From positions 62,001 to 126,000 of the forward strand of contig NZ_FNBM01000006.1 of NCBI RefSeq assembly GCF_900102335.1: a stretch of DNA of 64,000 nucleotides. Reading direction: 5' to 3'. This DNA comes from Phytopseudomonas seleniipraecipitans. Lineage in GTDB: Bacteria; Pseudomonadota; Gammaproteobacteria; Pseudomonadales; Pseudomonadaceae. A program made the position numbers and the translations under genes. Shown here piece by piece: positions 53,424 to 63,628 of the stretch (its first letter is position 1; the number at the start of each line of letters is the position of its first letter). Under the pieces are notes generated by a model. It did no database searches. It was not told where the DNA came from and worked only from the letters and a program-made list of their open reading frames with translations.

Positions 53424-54734
53424 ATGCAAGTTTCTGTTGAAAGCACTTCCGCTCTCGAGCGCCGCATGAGCATTACTGTGCCGGCCGAGCGTATCGAGAC
53501 TCAGGTCAACAAGCGTCTGCAGCAGACTGCCCAGAAAGCCAAGATTCCTGGTTTCCGTCCAGGCAAAGTGCCAATGAGCGTAATTCGTCAGCGTTTTGAA
53601 GCTGATGCGCGCCAGGAAGCCGTGGGTGACGTGATTCAGTCCTCCTTCTATGAAGCCATTGCCGAGCAGAAGCTCGCGCCTGCCGGCCAACCATCGGTCG
53701 AGCCGAAAGTGCTGGAGAAGGGCAAGGACCTGGAATTCATCGCGACCTTCGAAGTGTTTCCGGAAATCACCATCGGTGGTCTGGAAGGCATCGCTATAGA
53801 GCGTCAGCAAGCTGATGTGGCTGATTCCGATGTCGATAACATGCTGGACATCCTGCGCAAGCAGAACACCCGTTTCGAAGCCGTTGAGCGTGCTGCGGAA
53901 AAAGACGACCAGCTGAACATTGATTTTGTCGGCAAGATCGACGGCGAAGCGTTTGCTGGCGGTTCCGCCACCGGCACTCAGCTGGTGCTGGGCTCAGGCC
54001 GTATGATTCCAGGCTTTGAAGACGCGCTGATCGGCGCCAAGGCCGGTGAAGAGCGCGTGATCAATCCGACTTTCCCCGAGGATTACCAGAACCTCGACCT
54101 GGCCGGCAAAACTGCCGAATTCACCGTCAAGGTGAATAACGTCTCCGCGCCGCAGCTGCCGGAACTCAACGACGAGTTCTTCACCCTGTTCGGCATCAAG
54201 GAAGGCGGCCTGGAAGGTTTCCGCGCCGAGGTTCGCAAGAACATGGAGCGCGAGCTGCGCCAGGCTATCAAGTCCAAGATCAAGAATCAGGTGATGGACG
54301 GCCTGCTGGCCGCCAACCCGATCGAAGTGCCGAAAGCGCTGATCGCCAGCGAAGTCAACAATCTGCGCGTGCAGGCTGTTCAGCAGTTCGGTGGCAACAT
54401 CAAGCCTGATCAACTGCCGGCCGAGCTGTTCGAAGAGCAAGCCAAGCGCCGTGTCTCCCTCGGCCTGATCGTTGCCGAAGTGGTCAAGCAGTTCGAGCTG
54501 AAGCCAGACGATGCACGCGTGCGTGAGCTGATCCAGGAAATGGCCTCGGCCTACCAGGAGCCAGAGCAGGTCGTGGCGTGGTACTACAAGAACGACCAGC
54601 AAATGAACGAAGTCCGTTCGGTTGTACTGGAAGAGCAAGTTGTAGATACTGTTTTGCAGAAGGCCAATGTGACTGACAAATCGGTCTCTTACGAAGAAGC
54701 AGTCAAGCCGGTAGAAGCTCCGCAAGCCGCCTGA
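53424..54734 (+). CDS. tig: Trigger factor chaperone
   Basis: A 436-residue ribosome-associated chaperone. The N-terminal ribosome-binding domain carries the signature GFRPGKVP (about residues 44-51). An FKBP-type PPIase domain (about 155-245; [36 protein letters not shown]) and a helical C-terminal chaperone domain follow. The start at ATG 53424 follows GAGGAA; an upstream in-frame ATG at 53376 is not conserved. It heads the tig-clpP-clpX-lon proteostasis block. Confidence 0.96.
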   Translation: MQVSVESTSALERRMSITVPAERIETQVNKRLQQTAQKAKIPGFRPGKVPMSVIRQRFEADARQEAVGDVIQSSFYEAIAEQKLAPAGQPSVEPKVLEKGKDLEFIATFEVFPEITIGGLEGIAIERQQADVADSDVDNMLDILRKQNTRFEAVERAAEKDDQLNIDFVGKIDGEAFAGGSATGTQLVLGSGRMIPGFEDALIGAKAGEERVINPTFPEDYQNLDLAGKTAEFTVKVNNVSAPQLPELNDEFFTLFGIKEGGLEGFRAEVRKNMERELRQAIKSKIKNQVMDGLLAANPIEVPKALIASEVNNLRVQAVQQFGGNIKPDQLPAELFEEQAKRRVSLGLIVAEVVKQFELKPDDARVRELIQEMASAYQEPEQVVAWYYKNDQQMNEVRSVVLEEQVVDTVLQKANVTDKSVSYEEAVKPVEAPQAA

Positions 54735-54759
54735 TTTCTTCACCTCGTTCGAGAACACC

Positions 54760-54786
54760 ATAAGCCAGCCACAGTGCTGGCTTATG
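54760..54786. terminator. Hairpin after tig
   Basis: ATAAGCCAGC cacagt GCTGGCTTAT, a perfect 10-bp stem without a following T-run. It may slow transcription or protect the mRNA 3' end between tig and clpP. Confidence 0.6.
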
Positions 54787-54827
54787 CGTATTCGAGACAT
54801 GACTTTTATTAGGAGTGAGTGCTGGAA

Positions 54828-55469
54828 ATGTCGCACAATCCTTTCATGCAGCAAATGTCCGATATTCAGGCCGCTGGCGGTCTGGTACCTATGGTTGTTG
54901 AGCAGTCCGCCCGTGGCGAGCGCTCTTACGATATCTACTCGCGCCTGCTGAAAGAGCGGGTGATCTTCCTGATCGGCCCGGTCGAAGACTACATGGCCAA
55001 TCTGGTAGCTGCGCAACTGTTGTTCCTTGAAGCCGAGAATCCGGACAAGGACATTCACCTGTACATCAACTCGCCAGGCGGTTCGGTGACTGCCGGCATG
55101 TCGATCTACGACACTATGCAGTTCATCAAGCCCGACGTGTCGACCACCTGCATTGGCCAAGCCTGCAGCATGGGCGCGCTGTTGCTGGCGGGCGGCGCTG
55201 CTGGCAAGCGTTACTGCCTGCCGCATTCGCGGATGATGATTCACCAGCCGCTGGGCGGATTCCAAGGCCAGGCCTCGGATATCGAGATCCATGCGAAGGA
55301 AATCCTCTTCATTCGTGAGCGTTTGAATCAGGTTCTTGCCAATCACACCGGCCAACCGATTGAAGTGATTGCCCGTGACACCGACCGCGACCGCTTCATG
55401 AGCGGCGAGGAAGCTGTTAACTACGGCCTGATCGACAAGGTACACAGCCGTCGCGAACAAATCGGCTGA
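54828..55469 (+). CDS. clpP: ATP-dependent Clp protease proteolytic subunit
   Basis: A 213-residue serine protease forming the ClpP tetradecamer. The catalytic Ser is in [11 protein letters not shown], His in [14 protein letters not shown], and Asp later in the handle region. [21 protein letters not shown] is the oxyanion strand. The start ATG 54828 ([18 protein letters not shown]) follows AGGAG about 12 bases upstream; a GTG at 54819 is an alternative. It works with the downstream ClpX unfoldase. Confidence 0.96.
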   Translation: MSHNPFMQQMSDIQAAGGLVPMVVEQSARGERSYDIYSRLLKERVIFLIGPVEDYMANLVAAQLLFLEAENPDKDIHLYINSPGGSVTAGMSIYDTMQFIKPDVSTTCIGQACSMGALLLAGGAAGKRYCLPHSRMMIHQPLGGFQGQASDIEIHAKEILFIRERLNQVLANHTGQPIEVIARDTDRDRFMSGEEAVNYGLIDKVHSRREQIG

Positions 55470-55578
55470 TGAGCGAGGCGAGCTGATCGACAATGGTCGG
55501 TCAGCCGCACATCGGGCTTGAAAATGCCCCGGTTTGGCTCCATCTTGTGTTTTAAGCCTACGGTATTGGATTGATCGA

Positions 55579-56859
55579 ATGACTGACACCCGCAACGGCG
55601 AGGACAACGGCAAGCTGCTTTATTGCTCCTTCTGCGGCAAAAGCCAGCATGAAGTGCGCAAATTGATTGCTGGCCCCTCGGTTTTTATCTGCGACGAGTG
55701 CGTCGACCTGTGCAATGACATCATCCGTGAGGAGGTGCAGGAAGCCCAGGCAGAGAGCAGCGCGCACAAACTGCCGGCTCCCAAGGAAATCAGCGCGATC
55801 CTCGATCAATACGTGATCGGTCAGGAGCGCGCTAAGAAGATTCTGGCAGTCGCGGTTTACAACCACTACAAGCGCCTCAACCAGCGCGAGAAGAAGGATG
55901 ATGTAGAGCTCGGCAAGAGCAACATCCTGCTCCTCGGTCCGACAGGTTCGGGCAAAACGTTGCTGGCTGAAACCCTGGCGCGCTTGCTGAACGTTCCGTT
56001 CACCATCGCGGATGCCACAACCCTGACCGAAGCTGGCTACGTGGGTGAAGATGTCGAGAACATCATCCAGAAGCTGCTGCAGAAGTGCGATTACGATGTC
56101 GAGAAGGCCCAGATGGGCATTGTCTACATCGACGAAATCGACAAGATTTCCCGCAAGTCGGACAACCCGTCCATTACTCGAGACGTATCGGGTGAGGGCG
56201 TCCAGCAGGCACTGCTGAAGTTGATCGAGGGCACCGTTGCCTCCGTTCCGCCTCAAGGGGGCCGTAAGCATCCTCAGCAGGAATTCCTGCAGGTCGACAC
56301 GCGCAACATCCTGTTCATCTGTGGCGGCGCTTTCGCAGGCATCGAGAAGGTGATTCAGGGGCGCTCTACCAAGGGCGGCATCGGTTTCAGTGCCGAAGTA
56401 CGTACCAAGGATGTAAGCAAGAAAATTGGCGAGTCGTTGCGCGAAATCGAGCCTGATGACCTGGTCAAGTTCGGTCTGATTCCAGAGTTCGTTGGCCGTC
56501 TGCCGGTCATTGCGACGTTGGAAGAGCTTGATGAGGCTGCACTGGTGCAGATTCTCACTGAGCCGAAGAACGCCTTGACCAAGCAATACGGCAAGCTGTT
56601 CGAGATGGAAGGCGTTGATCTTGAATTCCGTCCAGATGCGCTCAAGGCTGTGGCGCTCAAGGCGCTGGAGCGCAAGACTGGGGCTCGCGGTCTGCGTTCG
56701 ATTCTCGAAGGCGTTTTGCTCGACACCATGTATGACATTCCGTCGCAAACGGATGTCAGCAAGGTGGTCATTGATGAAAGCGTGATCAACGGCACTTCCA
56801 AGCCATTGTTGATCTACGAAAACAGTGAGGCGCCAGCCAAGGCTGCGCCTGACGCGTAA
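55579..56859 (+). CDS. clpX: ATP-dependent Clp protease ATPase subunit ClpX
   Basis: A 426-residue AAA+ unfoldase. The zinc finger is [10 protein letters not shown] ... [13 protein letters not shown] (Cys4) in the first 50 residues. Walker A GPTGSGKT, Walker [11 protein letters not shown], and the IGF-equivalent loop IGFSAEV mediate ATP hydrolysis and ClpP docking. The start at ATG 55579 ([16 protein letters not shown]) is the family norm. It follows clpP after about 110 bases. Confidence 0.96.
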   Translation: MTDTRNGEDNGKLLYCSFCGKSQHEVRKLIAGPSVFICDECVDLCNDIIREEVQEAQAESSAHKLPAPKEISAILDQYVIGQERAKKILAVAVYNHYKRLNQREKKDDVELGKSNILLLGPTGSGKTLLAETLARLLNVPFTIADATTLTEAGYVGEDVENIIQKLLQKCDYDVEKAQMGIVYIDEIDKISRKSDNPSITRDVSGEGVQQALLKLIEGTVASVPPQGGRKHPQQEFLQVDTRNILFICGGAFAGIEKVIQGRSTKGGIGFSAEVRTKDVSKKIGESLREIEPDDLVKFGLIPEFVGRLPVIATLEELDEAALVQILTEPKNALTKQYGKLFEMEGVDLEFRPDALKAVALKALERKTGARGLRSILEGVLLDTMYDIPSQTDVSKVVIDESVINGTSKPLLIYENSEAPAKAAPDA

Positions 56860-56877
56860 CGCGTTTATCAGCTGATG

Positions 56878-56912
56878 AAAGCAAGGGGCCTGTGGGCCCC
56901 TTTGCTTTTGCC
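56878..56912. terminator. Terminator after clpX
   Basis: AAAGCAAGGGGCC tgt GGGCCCCTTTGCTTTT, a long, strong hairpin with a T-run directly after the clpX stop. Confidence 0.93.
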
Positions 56913-56921
56913 CTCGCGGCG

Positions 56922-56950
56922 CTTGTTTTTTCCTGGGGTAACCCCCATCT
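56922..56950 (+). promoter_or_regulatory. Sigma-32 (heat-shock) promoter of lon
   Basis: CTTGTT (56922-56927) and CCCCATCT (56943-56950) with a 15-bp spacer match the sigma-32 consensus CTTGAA...CCCCATNT, between the clpX terminator and the lon ATG. It fits lon's known heat-shock control. Confidence 0.78.
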
Positions 56951-57007
56951 TAGAATCAAGGGTACTCCCACCGTTCACGGCCGCAAGGCCGCCGTAGAGC
57001 CAAAATC

Positions 57008-59404
57008 ATGAAGACAACCATCGAATTGCCTCTCCTGCCTTTGCGCGATGTCGTGGTCTATCCGCACATGGTCATCCCGCTATTCGTGGGTCGCGAGAAA
57101 TCCATCGAAGCACTCGAAGCCGCGATGAATGGGGAAAAGCAGATCCTGCTGCTGGCCCAGAAGAATCCCGCTGACGATGAACCTAATGAAGAAGGGCTCT
57201 ACCGAGTCGGCACTGTGGCCACGGTGCTGCAGCTGCTGAAACTGCCTGATGGCACCGTAAAGGTGCTGGTTGAAGGCGAGCAGCGTGGTGAAATCGAGCA
57301 GTTCATCGAGGCTGACGGGCATAGCCGTGCCGAAGTCCAGTTGCTCGACGAAGTCGATGCGCCGGAACGCGAGTCCGAAGTCTTCACCCGCAGCCTACTG
57401 AGCCAGTTCGAGCAGTACGTCCAGCTTGGCAAGAAAGTACCTGCCGAGGTGCTGTCCTCGCTCAACAGCATCGATGAGCCGAGCCGCTTGGTCGATACCA
57501 TGGCTGCGCACATGGTGCTGAAGATCGAGCAGAAGCAGGAAATCCTCGAGATCGTTGACCTGCCCACGCGTGTCGAGCATGTGCTGGCATTGCTGGATGC
57601 CGAGATCGACCTGCTGCAGGTCGAGAAACGCATCCGCGGGCGCGTCAAGAAACAGATGGAGCGCAGCCAGCGCGAGTACTACCTGAATGAGCAGATGAAG
57701 GCCATTCAGAAAGAGCTCGGTGATAGCGAAGATGGCCATAACGAGCTCGATGAGCTCAAGCGCCGCATCGAGAATGCCGGGCTGACCAAGGAAGCCTATA
57801 CCAAGGCTCAGGCGGAGCTGAACAAGCTCAAGCAGATGTCGCCAATGTCCGCCGAAGCCACCGTAGTGCGTTCCTATATCGACTGGCTGGTGAATGTTCC
57901 ATGGAAGGCGCAGAGCAAGGTCCGTCTCGATCTGACTCGTGCTGAAAGCATTCTGGACGCCGATCACTACGGCCTCGAAGAGGTGAAAGAGCGCATCCTC
58001 GAGTACCTCGCGGTGCAAAAGCGCGTGAAGAAGCTCAAGGGACCGGTTCTCTGCTTGGTCGGCCCGCCTGGCGTCGGCAAGACCTCTCTGGCCGAGTCCA
58101 TCGCCAGTGCCACGAACCGCAAGTTCGTGCGCATGGCGTTGGGTGGCGTGCGTGACGAAGCGGAAATCCGTGGTCACCGTCGCACTTACATTGGTTCGAT
58201 GCCGGGCCGCCTGATCCAGAAGATGACCAAAGTAGGGGTGCGCAACCCGCTATTTTTGCTCGATGAAATCGACAAGATGGGTCAGGACATGCGCGGAGAT
58301 CCTGCCTCGGCACTTCTGGAAGTGCTCGATCCCGAGCAAAATCACAATTTCAACGACCATTACCTTGAGGTCGATTACGACCTGTCCGACGTGATGTTCT
58401 TGTGCACGGCCAATTCCATGAATATCCCGGCAGCCTTGCTGGACCGAATGGAAGTGATTCGTTTGCCAGGCTACACCGAAGACGAAAAGATCAATATCGC
58501 GGTCAAATACCTCGCGCCCAAGCAAATTCAGGCCAATGGTTTGAAAAAAACCGAGCTTGAATTCGAAGAAGCGGCAATTCGCGACATTATTCGTTACTAC
58601 ACGCGAGAAGCCGGTGTGCGAAGCCTGGAGCGGCAGATTGCCAAGGTCTGTCGGCGCGCGGTGAAGCAGCACGCGAAGGAAAAGCGCTTCCATGTGCTGG
58701 TTACGGCCGAGTCGCTTGAGGATTTCCTGGGCGTGCGCAAACACCGCTATGGCCTCGCTGAGCAGCAGGATCATGTCGGTCAGGTGACGGGGCTCGCGTG
58801 GACTCAGGTAGGTGGCGAATTGCTCACTATCGAAGCCGCTGTGGTGCCTGGCAAGGGTAATCTGATCAAGACTGGCTCGCTGGGCGACGTGATGGTCGAA
58901 TCGATCACAGCCGCACAAACAGTGGTGCGCAGCCGTGCTCAGAGCCTTGGAGTGGCACCCGATTTCTATGAGAAACGTGATATTCACATCCACATGCCCG
59001 AAGGCGCGACGCCCAAGGATGGCCCAAGCGCCGGTGTTGGCATGTGCACTGCGCTGGTGTCTGCGTTGACGCAGATTCCGGTGCGCGCGGATGTCGCGAT
59101 GACCGGTGAAATCACCCTGCGCGGGCAGGTGCTGGCCATCGGTGGCTTGAAGGAAAAGCTGCTTGCAGCACATCGCGGTGGAATCAAAACCGTGATCATT
59201 CCTCAGGAGAATGTCCGCGACCTCAAGGAAATTCCTGAGAACATCAAGCAAGACCTGCAGATTAAACCGGTTAAATGGATTGACGAGGTCCTGCAAATTG
59301 CGCTGCAATACGCCCCGGAGCCCTTGCCAGACGCGGCTCCGGAGTTGGTTGCAAAGGATGAAAAACGCGAGTCTGATTCCAAGGAGCGAATCAGCACGCA
59401 TTAG
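57008..59404 (+). CDS. lon: ATP-dependent Lon protease
   Basis: A 798-residue AAA+ protease. N-terminal substrate-binding LAN domain (1-200), long coiled coil, AAA+ module with Walker [16 protein letters not shown] and Walker [11 protein letters not shown], and C-terminal protease domain with the catalytic Ser in [16 protein letters not shown] and Lys in [14 protein letters not shown]. It degrades misfolded and regulatory proteins, such as SulA-type and quorum-sensing factors in pseudomonads. It has its own heat-shock promoter upstream and is followed by hupB. Confidence 0.97.
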   Translation: MKTTIELPLLPLRDVVVYPHMVIPLFVGREKSIEALEAAMNGEKQILLLAQKNPADDEPNEEGLYRVGTVATVLQLLKLPDGTVKVLVEGEQRGEIEQFIEADGHSRAEVQLLDEVDAPERESEVFTRSLLSQFEQYVQLGKKVPAEVLSSLNSIDEPSRLVDTMAAHMVLKIEQKQEILEIVDLPTRVEHVLALLDAEIDLLQVEKRIRGRVKKQMERSQREYYLNEQMKAIQKELGDSEDGHNELDELKRRIENAGLTKEAYTKAQAELNKLKQMSPMSAEATVVRSYIDWLVNVPWKAQSKVRLDLTRAESILDADHYGLEEVKERILEYLAVQKRVKKLKGPVLCLVGPPGVGKTSLAESIASATNRKFVRMALGGVRDEAEIRGHRRTYIGSMPGRLIQKMTKVGVRNPLFLLDEIDKMGQDMRGDPASALLEVLDPEQNHNFNDHYLEVDYDLSDVMFLCTANSMNIPAALLDRMEVIRLPGYTEDEKINIAVKYLAPKQIQANGLKKTELEFEEAAIRDIIRYYTREAGVRSLERQIAKVCRRAVKQHAKEKRFHVLVTAESLEDFLGVRKHRYGLAEQQDHVGQVTGLAWTQVGGELLTIEAAVVPGKGNLIKTGSLGDVMVESITAAQTVVRSRAQSLGVAPDFYEKRDIHIHMPEGATPKDGPSAGVGMCTALVSALTQIPVRADVAMTGEITLRGQVLAIGGLKEKLLAAHRGGIKTVIIPQENVRDLKEIPENIKQDLQIKPVKWIDEVLQIALQYAPEPLPDAAPELVAKDEKRESDSKERISTH

Positions 59405-59417
59405 CCGGGTGGCTTCC

Positions 59418-59447
59418 TTGACACTATTTTAGAGCCCTTGTTATAAA
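59418..59447 (+). promoter_or_regulatory. hupB promoter
   Basis: -35 TTGACA (59418-59423) and -10 TATAAA (59442-59447) with an 18-bp spacer upstream of hupB, beginning 14 bases after the lon stop codon. Confidence 0.68.
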
Positions 59448-59539
59448 GCGGCTCTTACCGTGTCGGCAGGCCATCTAGCACCCGATTCGCTTCCATTAAA
59501 ATCAAGAAACAAACTCAACCGAAATTAAGGGGACTTAGA

Positions 59540-59812
59540 GTGAACAAGTCGGAACTGATCGATGCCATCGCTGCATCTGCTGATATCCCGAAAGCTGCTG
59601 CTGGCCGTGCGCTGGACGCAGTAATTGAATCCGTTACTGGTGCTCTGAAGGCTGGTGATTCCGTGGTACTGGTAGGTTTCGGTACTTTCGCTGTGAAAGA
59701 GCGCGCTGCTCGCACTGGCCGCAACCCGCAGACTGGCAAGCCGATCAGCATCGCTGCTGCCAAGATCCCAGGTTTCAAAGCTGGCAAAGCTCTGAAAGAC
59801 GCTGTCAACTAA
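59540..59812 (+). CDS. hupB: DNA-binding protein HU-beta
   Basis: A 90-residue histone-like protein that bends and compacts DNA. It starts [16 protein letters not shown], has the conserved arm region [26 protein letters not shown] with the Pro tip (RNPQTG), and ends [18 protein letters not shown]. The start is GTG 59540 with AAGGGGACT upstream. It has its own promoter and is conserved directly after lon in gammaproteobacteria. Confidence 0.97.
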   Translation: MNKSELIDAIAASADIPKAAAGRALDAVIESVTGALKAGDSVVLVGFGTFAVKERAARTGRNPQTGKPISIAAAKIPGFKAGKALKDAVN

Positions 59813-59815
59813 GCG

Positions 59816-59970
59816 TCTTCGGGCCTTTGCCCGCCGGGTCGGCTAACCCCGGCTCAGTTGTGAAGCGGCAATAGGACCATTTGGTCCGTGATACCGGGGA
59901 TTGTAGATAGATGATCCCGTTCCGCTCCGCACGCTACGAGAAGGCGCATCCCAGGATGCGCCTTTCTTCT
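59816..59970 (+). other. Structured intergenic segment after hupB ending in a terminator
   Basis: No ORF. Successive hairpins CCGGG/CCCCGG, GGACC-ATTT-GGTCC and GGGAT...ATCCC lead into a strong terminator at 59939-59970, about 150 nt in all. It could be the hupB 3' UTR, or a processed or independent small RNA. Confidence 0.35.
59939..59970 (+). terminator. Terminator between hupB and ppiD
   Basis: GAAGGCGCATCC cag GATGCGCCTTTCTTCT forms a long stem with a T-rich tail. Confidence 0.9.
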
Positions 59971-60029
59971 ATCCGGATTTTACCCACGCTGCGCGGCCAT
60001 TTTTAGTACGTGGTCGTTCTGGGGGAAGC

Positions 60030-61889
60030 ATGCTGCAAAATATCAGGGACAATTCACAGGGTTGGATTGCCAAAACCATCATCGGCCTGATCGTCGTCCT
60101 TATGGCGCTGACAGGTGTTGATGCGATTATCACCGGTACCAGCAACAGCCAGAACGCTGCCGAAGTGAATGGCGAGGCGATCAGCCAGAATGAACTCAAT
60201 CAAGCTGTGGAGATGCAGCGCCGCCAGTTGCTGCAACAACTGGGGCAGGAGTTTGACCCTTCGCTGCTGGATGAAAAGCTTCTCCGTGAAGCCTCGTTGA
60301 AAGGATTGATCGAGCGCTCCCTGCTATTGCAAGGTGCGGCCGACGCCAATTTTGCCTTTTCCCAGCCAGCCCTTGACCAGGTGATCGTTCAGACCCCTGA
60401 GTTCCAGGTGGATGGGCGTTTCAATGCCGAACGTTTCGACCAGGTAATTCGCCAGCTGGGTTATACCCGCATGCAGTTCAGGCAGATGCTCGAGCAAGAA
60501 ATGCTGATCGGCCAGCTGCGTGCCGGGCTGTCTGGCAGCGGCTTTGTCACCGACGAAGAAGTGGCTGCCTTCGCACGGCTTGAAAAGCAGACCCGCGACT
60601 TCGCCACCCGTACCATCAAGGTGGATGCCGATGCGGTGCAGGTCAGCGACGACGACATCAAAGCCTACTACGATGCCCAGCAGGCTCAGTTCATGAGTCC
60701 TGAACAGGTCGTACTCGATTACGTCGAGCTGAAGAAAGACTCCTTCTTCTCTGGTATCACGGTCAGCGATGACGAGTTGAAGGCCGCATACGAGTCAGAA
60801 ATCGCCAGCCTGGCCGAGCAACGCGACGCCGCGCACATCCTGATCGAAGCGGGCGGCGACGTCAGTGATGAACAGGCCAAGGCGAAGATCGAAGAGATTC
60901 AGAAGCGTCTGCAGCAGGGCGAAGATTTCGCCGCGCTGGCCAAGGAGTTTTCTCAGGACCCAGGTTCTGCCAGCGATGGCGGTGATCTCGGTTACGCGGG
61001 CAAGGGCGTGTATGACCCAGCCTTCGAGGATGCGCTTTACGCACTGAACAAGGATGAAGTATCGGCACCGGTTCGCACCGAATTTGGCTGGCACCTGATC
61101 AAGTTGCTGGGCGTTCAAGCTCCTGAAGTGCCGCCGTTGGCGAGCATGAAAGATAAGCTTGAAGCTGATCTCAAGACTCAGCGTGTCGAGCAGCGTTTCG
61201 TGGAAGCGACCAAACAGCTGGAAGATGCGGCGTTCGAATCCTCCGATCTGGCTCAGCCTGCACAAGAGCTGGGGCTGAAGGTGCAGACCAGTGAGCCAAT
61301 CACCCGTCAGGGCGGAGAAGGTATCGCCGGTAATCGCCAGGTGCTGCAAGCTGCCTTCAGCCAGGAGGTACTGGAAGACGGTAGCAACAGCAGCGTCATC
61401 GAGCTTGATCCGAGCACGCTGGTGGTGATCCGTGCCAAGGAGCACCGCAAGCCAAAGCAGCTGGAGCTGGAACAGGTGAGCGACAGCATCCGTGCTCAGT
61501 TGACCCAGACCCGTGCCAGCGAAGCCGCCAAGGCAGCCGGAGAGAAATTGGTTGCCGACCTGCGTGATGGCAAGGCGCAGGCGGAGGGCGATGATTGGCA
61601 GGTAGTTGAAGCGGCCACCCGCAATCAGGACGGCGTTGATCCGGCGGTGCTGCAGGCGCTGTTCCGTATGCCCAAACCAACCGACGGCAAATCCGAGTTC
61701 AGTGGCGTAACGCTGAACAATGGTGATTTCGTGGTGGTGCGCCTCAAGGGTGTCAGCGAGCTAACGGAAGCGCTCAGCGACGAAGAGAAGGCCATGTACC
61801 GCCGTTTCCTCGCCTCGCGCAGTGGCCAGCAGGATTTTGCGGCGTTCCGTAAGCAGTTGGAAGCCAAGGCTGATATCGAGCGTTTCTAA
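60030..61889 (+). CDS. ppiD: PpiD-type periplasmic SurA/parvulin chaperone
   Basis: A 619-residue membrane-anchored periplasmic folding factor. One N-terminal helix (about residues 12-34, IAKTIIGLIVVLMALTGVDAII) is followed by a SurA N-terminal-like chaperone region (EVNGEAISQNELNQAVEMQRRQLLQQLG) and a parvulin PPIase domain (DAAHILIEAG ... AKEFSQDPGSASDGGDLGYAGKG ... APVRTEFGWHLIKLLG). It works near the Sec translocon. The start at ATG 60030 gives the typical MLQNIRDNSQGW. Two terminators follow, ending the tig-to-ppiD block. Confidence 0.94.
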   Translation: MLQNIRDNSQGWIAKTIIGLIVVLMALTGVDAIITGTSNSQNAAEVNGEAISQNELNQAVEMQRRQLLQQLGQEFDPSLLDEKLLREASLKGLIERSLLLQGAADANFAFSQPALDQVIVQTPEFQVDGRFNAERFDQVIRQLGYTRMQFRQMLEQEMLIGQLRAGLSGSGFVTDEEVAAFARLEKQTRDFATRTIKVDADAVQVSDDDIKAYYDAQQAQFMSPEQVVLDYVELKKDSFFSGITVSDDELKAAYESEIASLAEQRDAAHILIEAGGDVSDEQAKAKIEEIQKRLQQGEDFAALAKEFSQDPGSASDGGDLGYAGKGVYDPAFEDALYALNKDEVSAPVRTEFGWHLIKLLGVQAPEVPPLASMKDKLEADLKTQRVEQRFVEATKQLEDAAFESSDLAQPAQELGLKVQTSEPITRQGGEGIAGNRQVLQAAFSQEVLEDGSNSSVIELDPSTLVVIRAKEHRKPKQLELEQVSDSIRAQLTQTRASEAAKAAGEKLVADLRDGKAQAEGDDWQVVEAATRNQDGVDPAVLQALFRMPKPTDGKSEFSGVTLNNGDFVVVRLKGVSELTEALSDEEKAMYRRFLASRSGQQDFAAFRKQLEAKADIERF

Positions 61890-61909
61890 CCCCGACACCC
61901 GCTGAATGA

Positions 61910-61941
61910 CAAAGGCCCCAATTCGGGGCCTTTGTGTTTCT
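61910..61941 (+). terminator. First terminator after ppiD
   Basis: ACAAAGGCCCC aatt CGGGGCCTTTGTGTTT, a strong hairpin with a T-rich end. Confidence 0.92.
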
Positions 61942-61962
61942 TTAGCAACGCACCCGATAAAC

Positions 61963-62004
61963 AAAAGGCCCCGTGTCGATGAGGACAACGGGGCCTTTTT
62001 TATT
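61963..62004 (-). terminator. Second terminator, for the yejF gene
   Basis: AAAAGGCCCCGT gtcgatgaggaca ACGGGGCCTTTT with T-runs at both ends (AAAAGG... on the plus strand), between convergent ppiD and yejF. Confidence 0.88.
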
Positions 62005-62013
62005 ATCGCCCAG

Positions 62014-63627
62014 TTATGTGGCGCTGACGGGTGACAGAAACGCAGCTTCCAGCAGCTGCTGCGTGTAGGCGTGTTGCGGGGCGTGGAAGATCGACTCGGC
62101 ATCTCCTTGCTCGACCACCTGGCCTTGTTTGACCACCATCAGTTGATGGCTGAGGGCTCTGACCACAGCCAGGTCATGACTGATGAACAGATAGGTCAGG
62201 TTGTATTTGCTCTGCAGCGCACGCAGCAGCTCCACCACCTGACGCTGCACGGTGCGGTCCAACGCCGACGTCGGTTCGTCCAGCAGAATCAACGCTGGCT
62301 TGAGCACCAGCGCCCGGGCAATGGCGATGCGCTGCCGTTGCCCACCCGAGAACTCGTGAGGGTAGCGATGGCGGCTCTCGGGATCCAGGCCCACCTCGAG
62401 AAGCGCGTCGATGATCGCTTGCTGCTGTTCAGCCGCATTGCCGATGCCGTGAATACGCAGCCCCTCGCCAACGATCATGCCCACGGTCATGCGGGGGCTC
62501 AGGCTGCCGAACGGGTCCTGGAACACCACCTGCATCTGGCGCCGGAAGGGGCGCACCTGATTTTGCGAGAGGCCATTCAACGCCTCGTTACCGAAACGGA
62601 TCGCGCCCTGGCTGCCGATCAGGCGCAAGATAGCCAGCCCCAGCGTGGACTTGCCCGAGCCGCTTTCGCCAACGATTCCAAGAGTCTGCCCGCGCTGCAG
62701 GCTGAAGTTGATGCCATCCACAGCCTTTACGTGATCAACGGTGCGCCGTAGCAATCCCTTCTTGATCGGGAACCAGACACGCAGATCCTCGACTTCGAGC
62801 ATGGTTTCGGCAGCGTGGGTAGTCACCGGGCCGCCATCCGGTTCGGCTGCCAGCAGCTCGCGGGTGTAGGGATGTTGTGGGCTTGTAAACAAGGCTTCGC
62901 AATCGGCCTGCTCGACCAGCTCGCCGTTCTGCATGACGCATACGCGGTTGGCGATGCGCCGCACCAGGTTGAGGTCATGGCTGATGATCAGCATGGCCAT
63001 GCCCAGACGGGCCTGCAGATCCTTGAGCAGTTCGAGGATCTTCAACTGCACGGTGACATCAAGCGCCGTGGTCGGCTCGTCGGCAATCAACAGCTCCGGT
63101 TCGTTGGCCAGGGCCATGGCGATCATCACACGCTGACGCTGCCCGCCGGAGAGCTCATGTGGCAACGCCTTGAGGCGCTTCTGTGGCTCGGGGATGCCGA
63201 CCAGCTCCAGCAGCTCCAGCGTGCGCCGAGTAGCAGCCTTGCCACTCAACCCCTTATGCAGGGCGAGCACCTCGTTGATCTGCTTCTCGATGCTGTGCAG
63301 CGGATTCAGCGACGTCATCGGCTCTTGAAACACCATGGCGATGCGGTTACCGCGGATACCACGCAGTTTCTTCTCGCTGAGCTTGAGCAGATCCTGATCG
63401 GCATAATGAATGGTGCCGCTGGGATGCTGCGCCTGGGGGTAGGGCAGCAAGCGCAGGATCGAGTGGGCGGTCACCGACTTGCCAGAGCCGCTCTCACCAA
63501 CCAGTGCCAGTGTTTCGCCGCGGCGTATGTCGAAGCTGATGCTATTGACCACCTGCCGTCGGCTGTCGCCGTTGACGAATGCCACGGACAGGTCACGTAC
63601 TTCGACGAGGTTTTCGGGATGAGTCAT
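62014..63627 (-). CDS. yejF: Dual-ATPase microcin C/oligopeptide ABC protein, YejF-like
   Basis: A 537-residue protein with two fused ABC ATPase domains: Walker [11 protein letters not shown] and [10 protein letters not shown], signatures [15 protein letters not shown] and [15 protein letters not shown], and Walker [13 protein letters not shown] and [12 protein letters not shown]. This is the architecture of YejF, which drives the YejABEF importer of microcin C-like and oligopeptide substrates. The start ATG 63627 follows the yejE-like stop after one base; a longer frame to 63651 is unlikely. The operon runs leftward from the window edge. Confidence 0.92.
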   Translation of the reverse strand: MTHPENLVEVRDLSVAFVNGDSRRQVVNSISFDIRRGETLALVGESGSGKSVTAHSILRLLPYPQAQHPSGTIHYADQDLLKLSEKKLRGIRGNRIAMVFQEPMTSLNPLHSIEKQINEVLALHKGLSGKAATRRTLELLELVGIPEPQKRLKALPHELSGGQRQRVMIAMALANEPELLIADEPTTALDVTVQLKILELLKDLQARLGMAMLIISHDLNLVRRIANRVCVMQNGELVEQADCEALFTSPQHPYTRELLAAEPDGGPVTTHAAETMLEVEDLRVWFPIKKGLLRRTVDHVKAVDGINFSLQRGQTLGIVGESGSGKSTLGLAILRLIGSQGAIRFGNEALNGLSQNQVRPFRRQMQVVFQDPFGSLSPRMTVGMIVGEGLRIHGIGNAAEQQQAIIDALLEVGLDPESRHRYPHEFSGGQRQRIAIARALVLKPALILLDEPTSALDRTVQRQVVELLRALQSKYNLTYLFISHDLAVVRALSHQLMVVKQGQVVEQGDAESIFHAPQHAYTQQLLEAAFLSPVSAT

Positions 63628-63628
63628 C

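Noticed and set aside
58250..59401. 383-codon minus-strand frame within lon, and similar ones at 53994-55613 and 55558-56748
   Set aside because: All are antisense to lon, tig/clpP or clpX with strong family motifs; no independent support.
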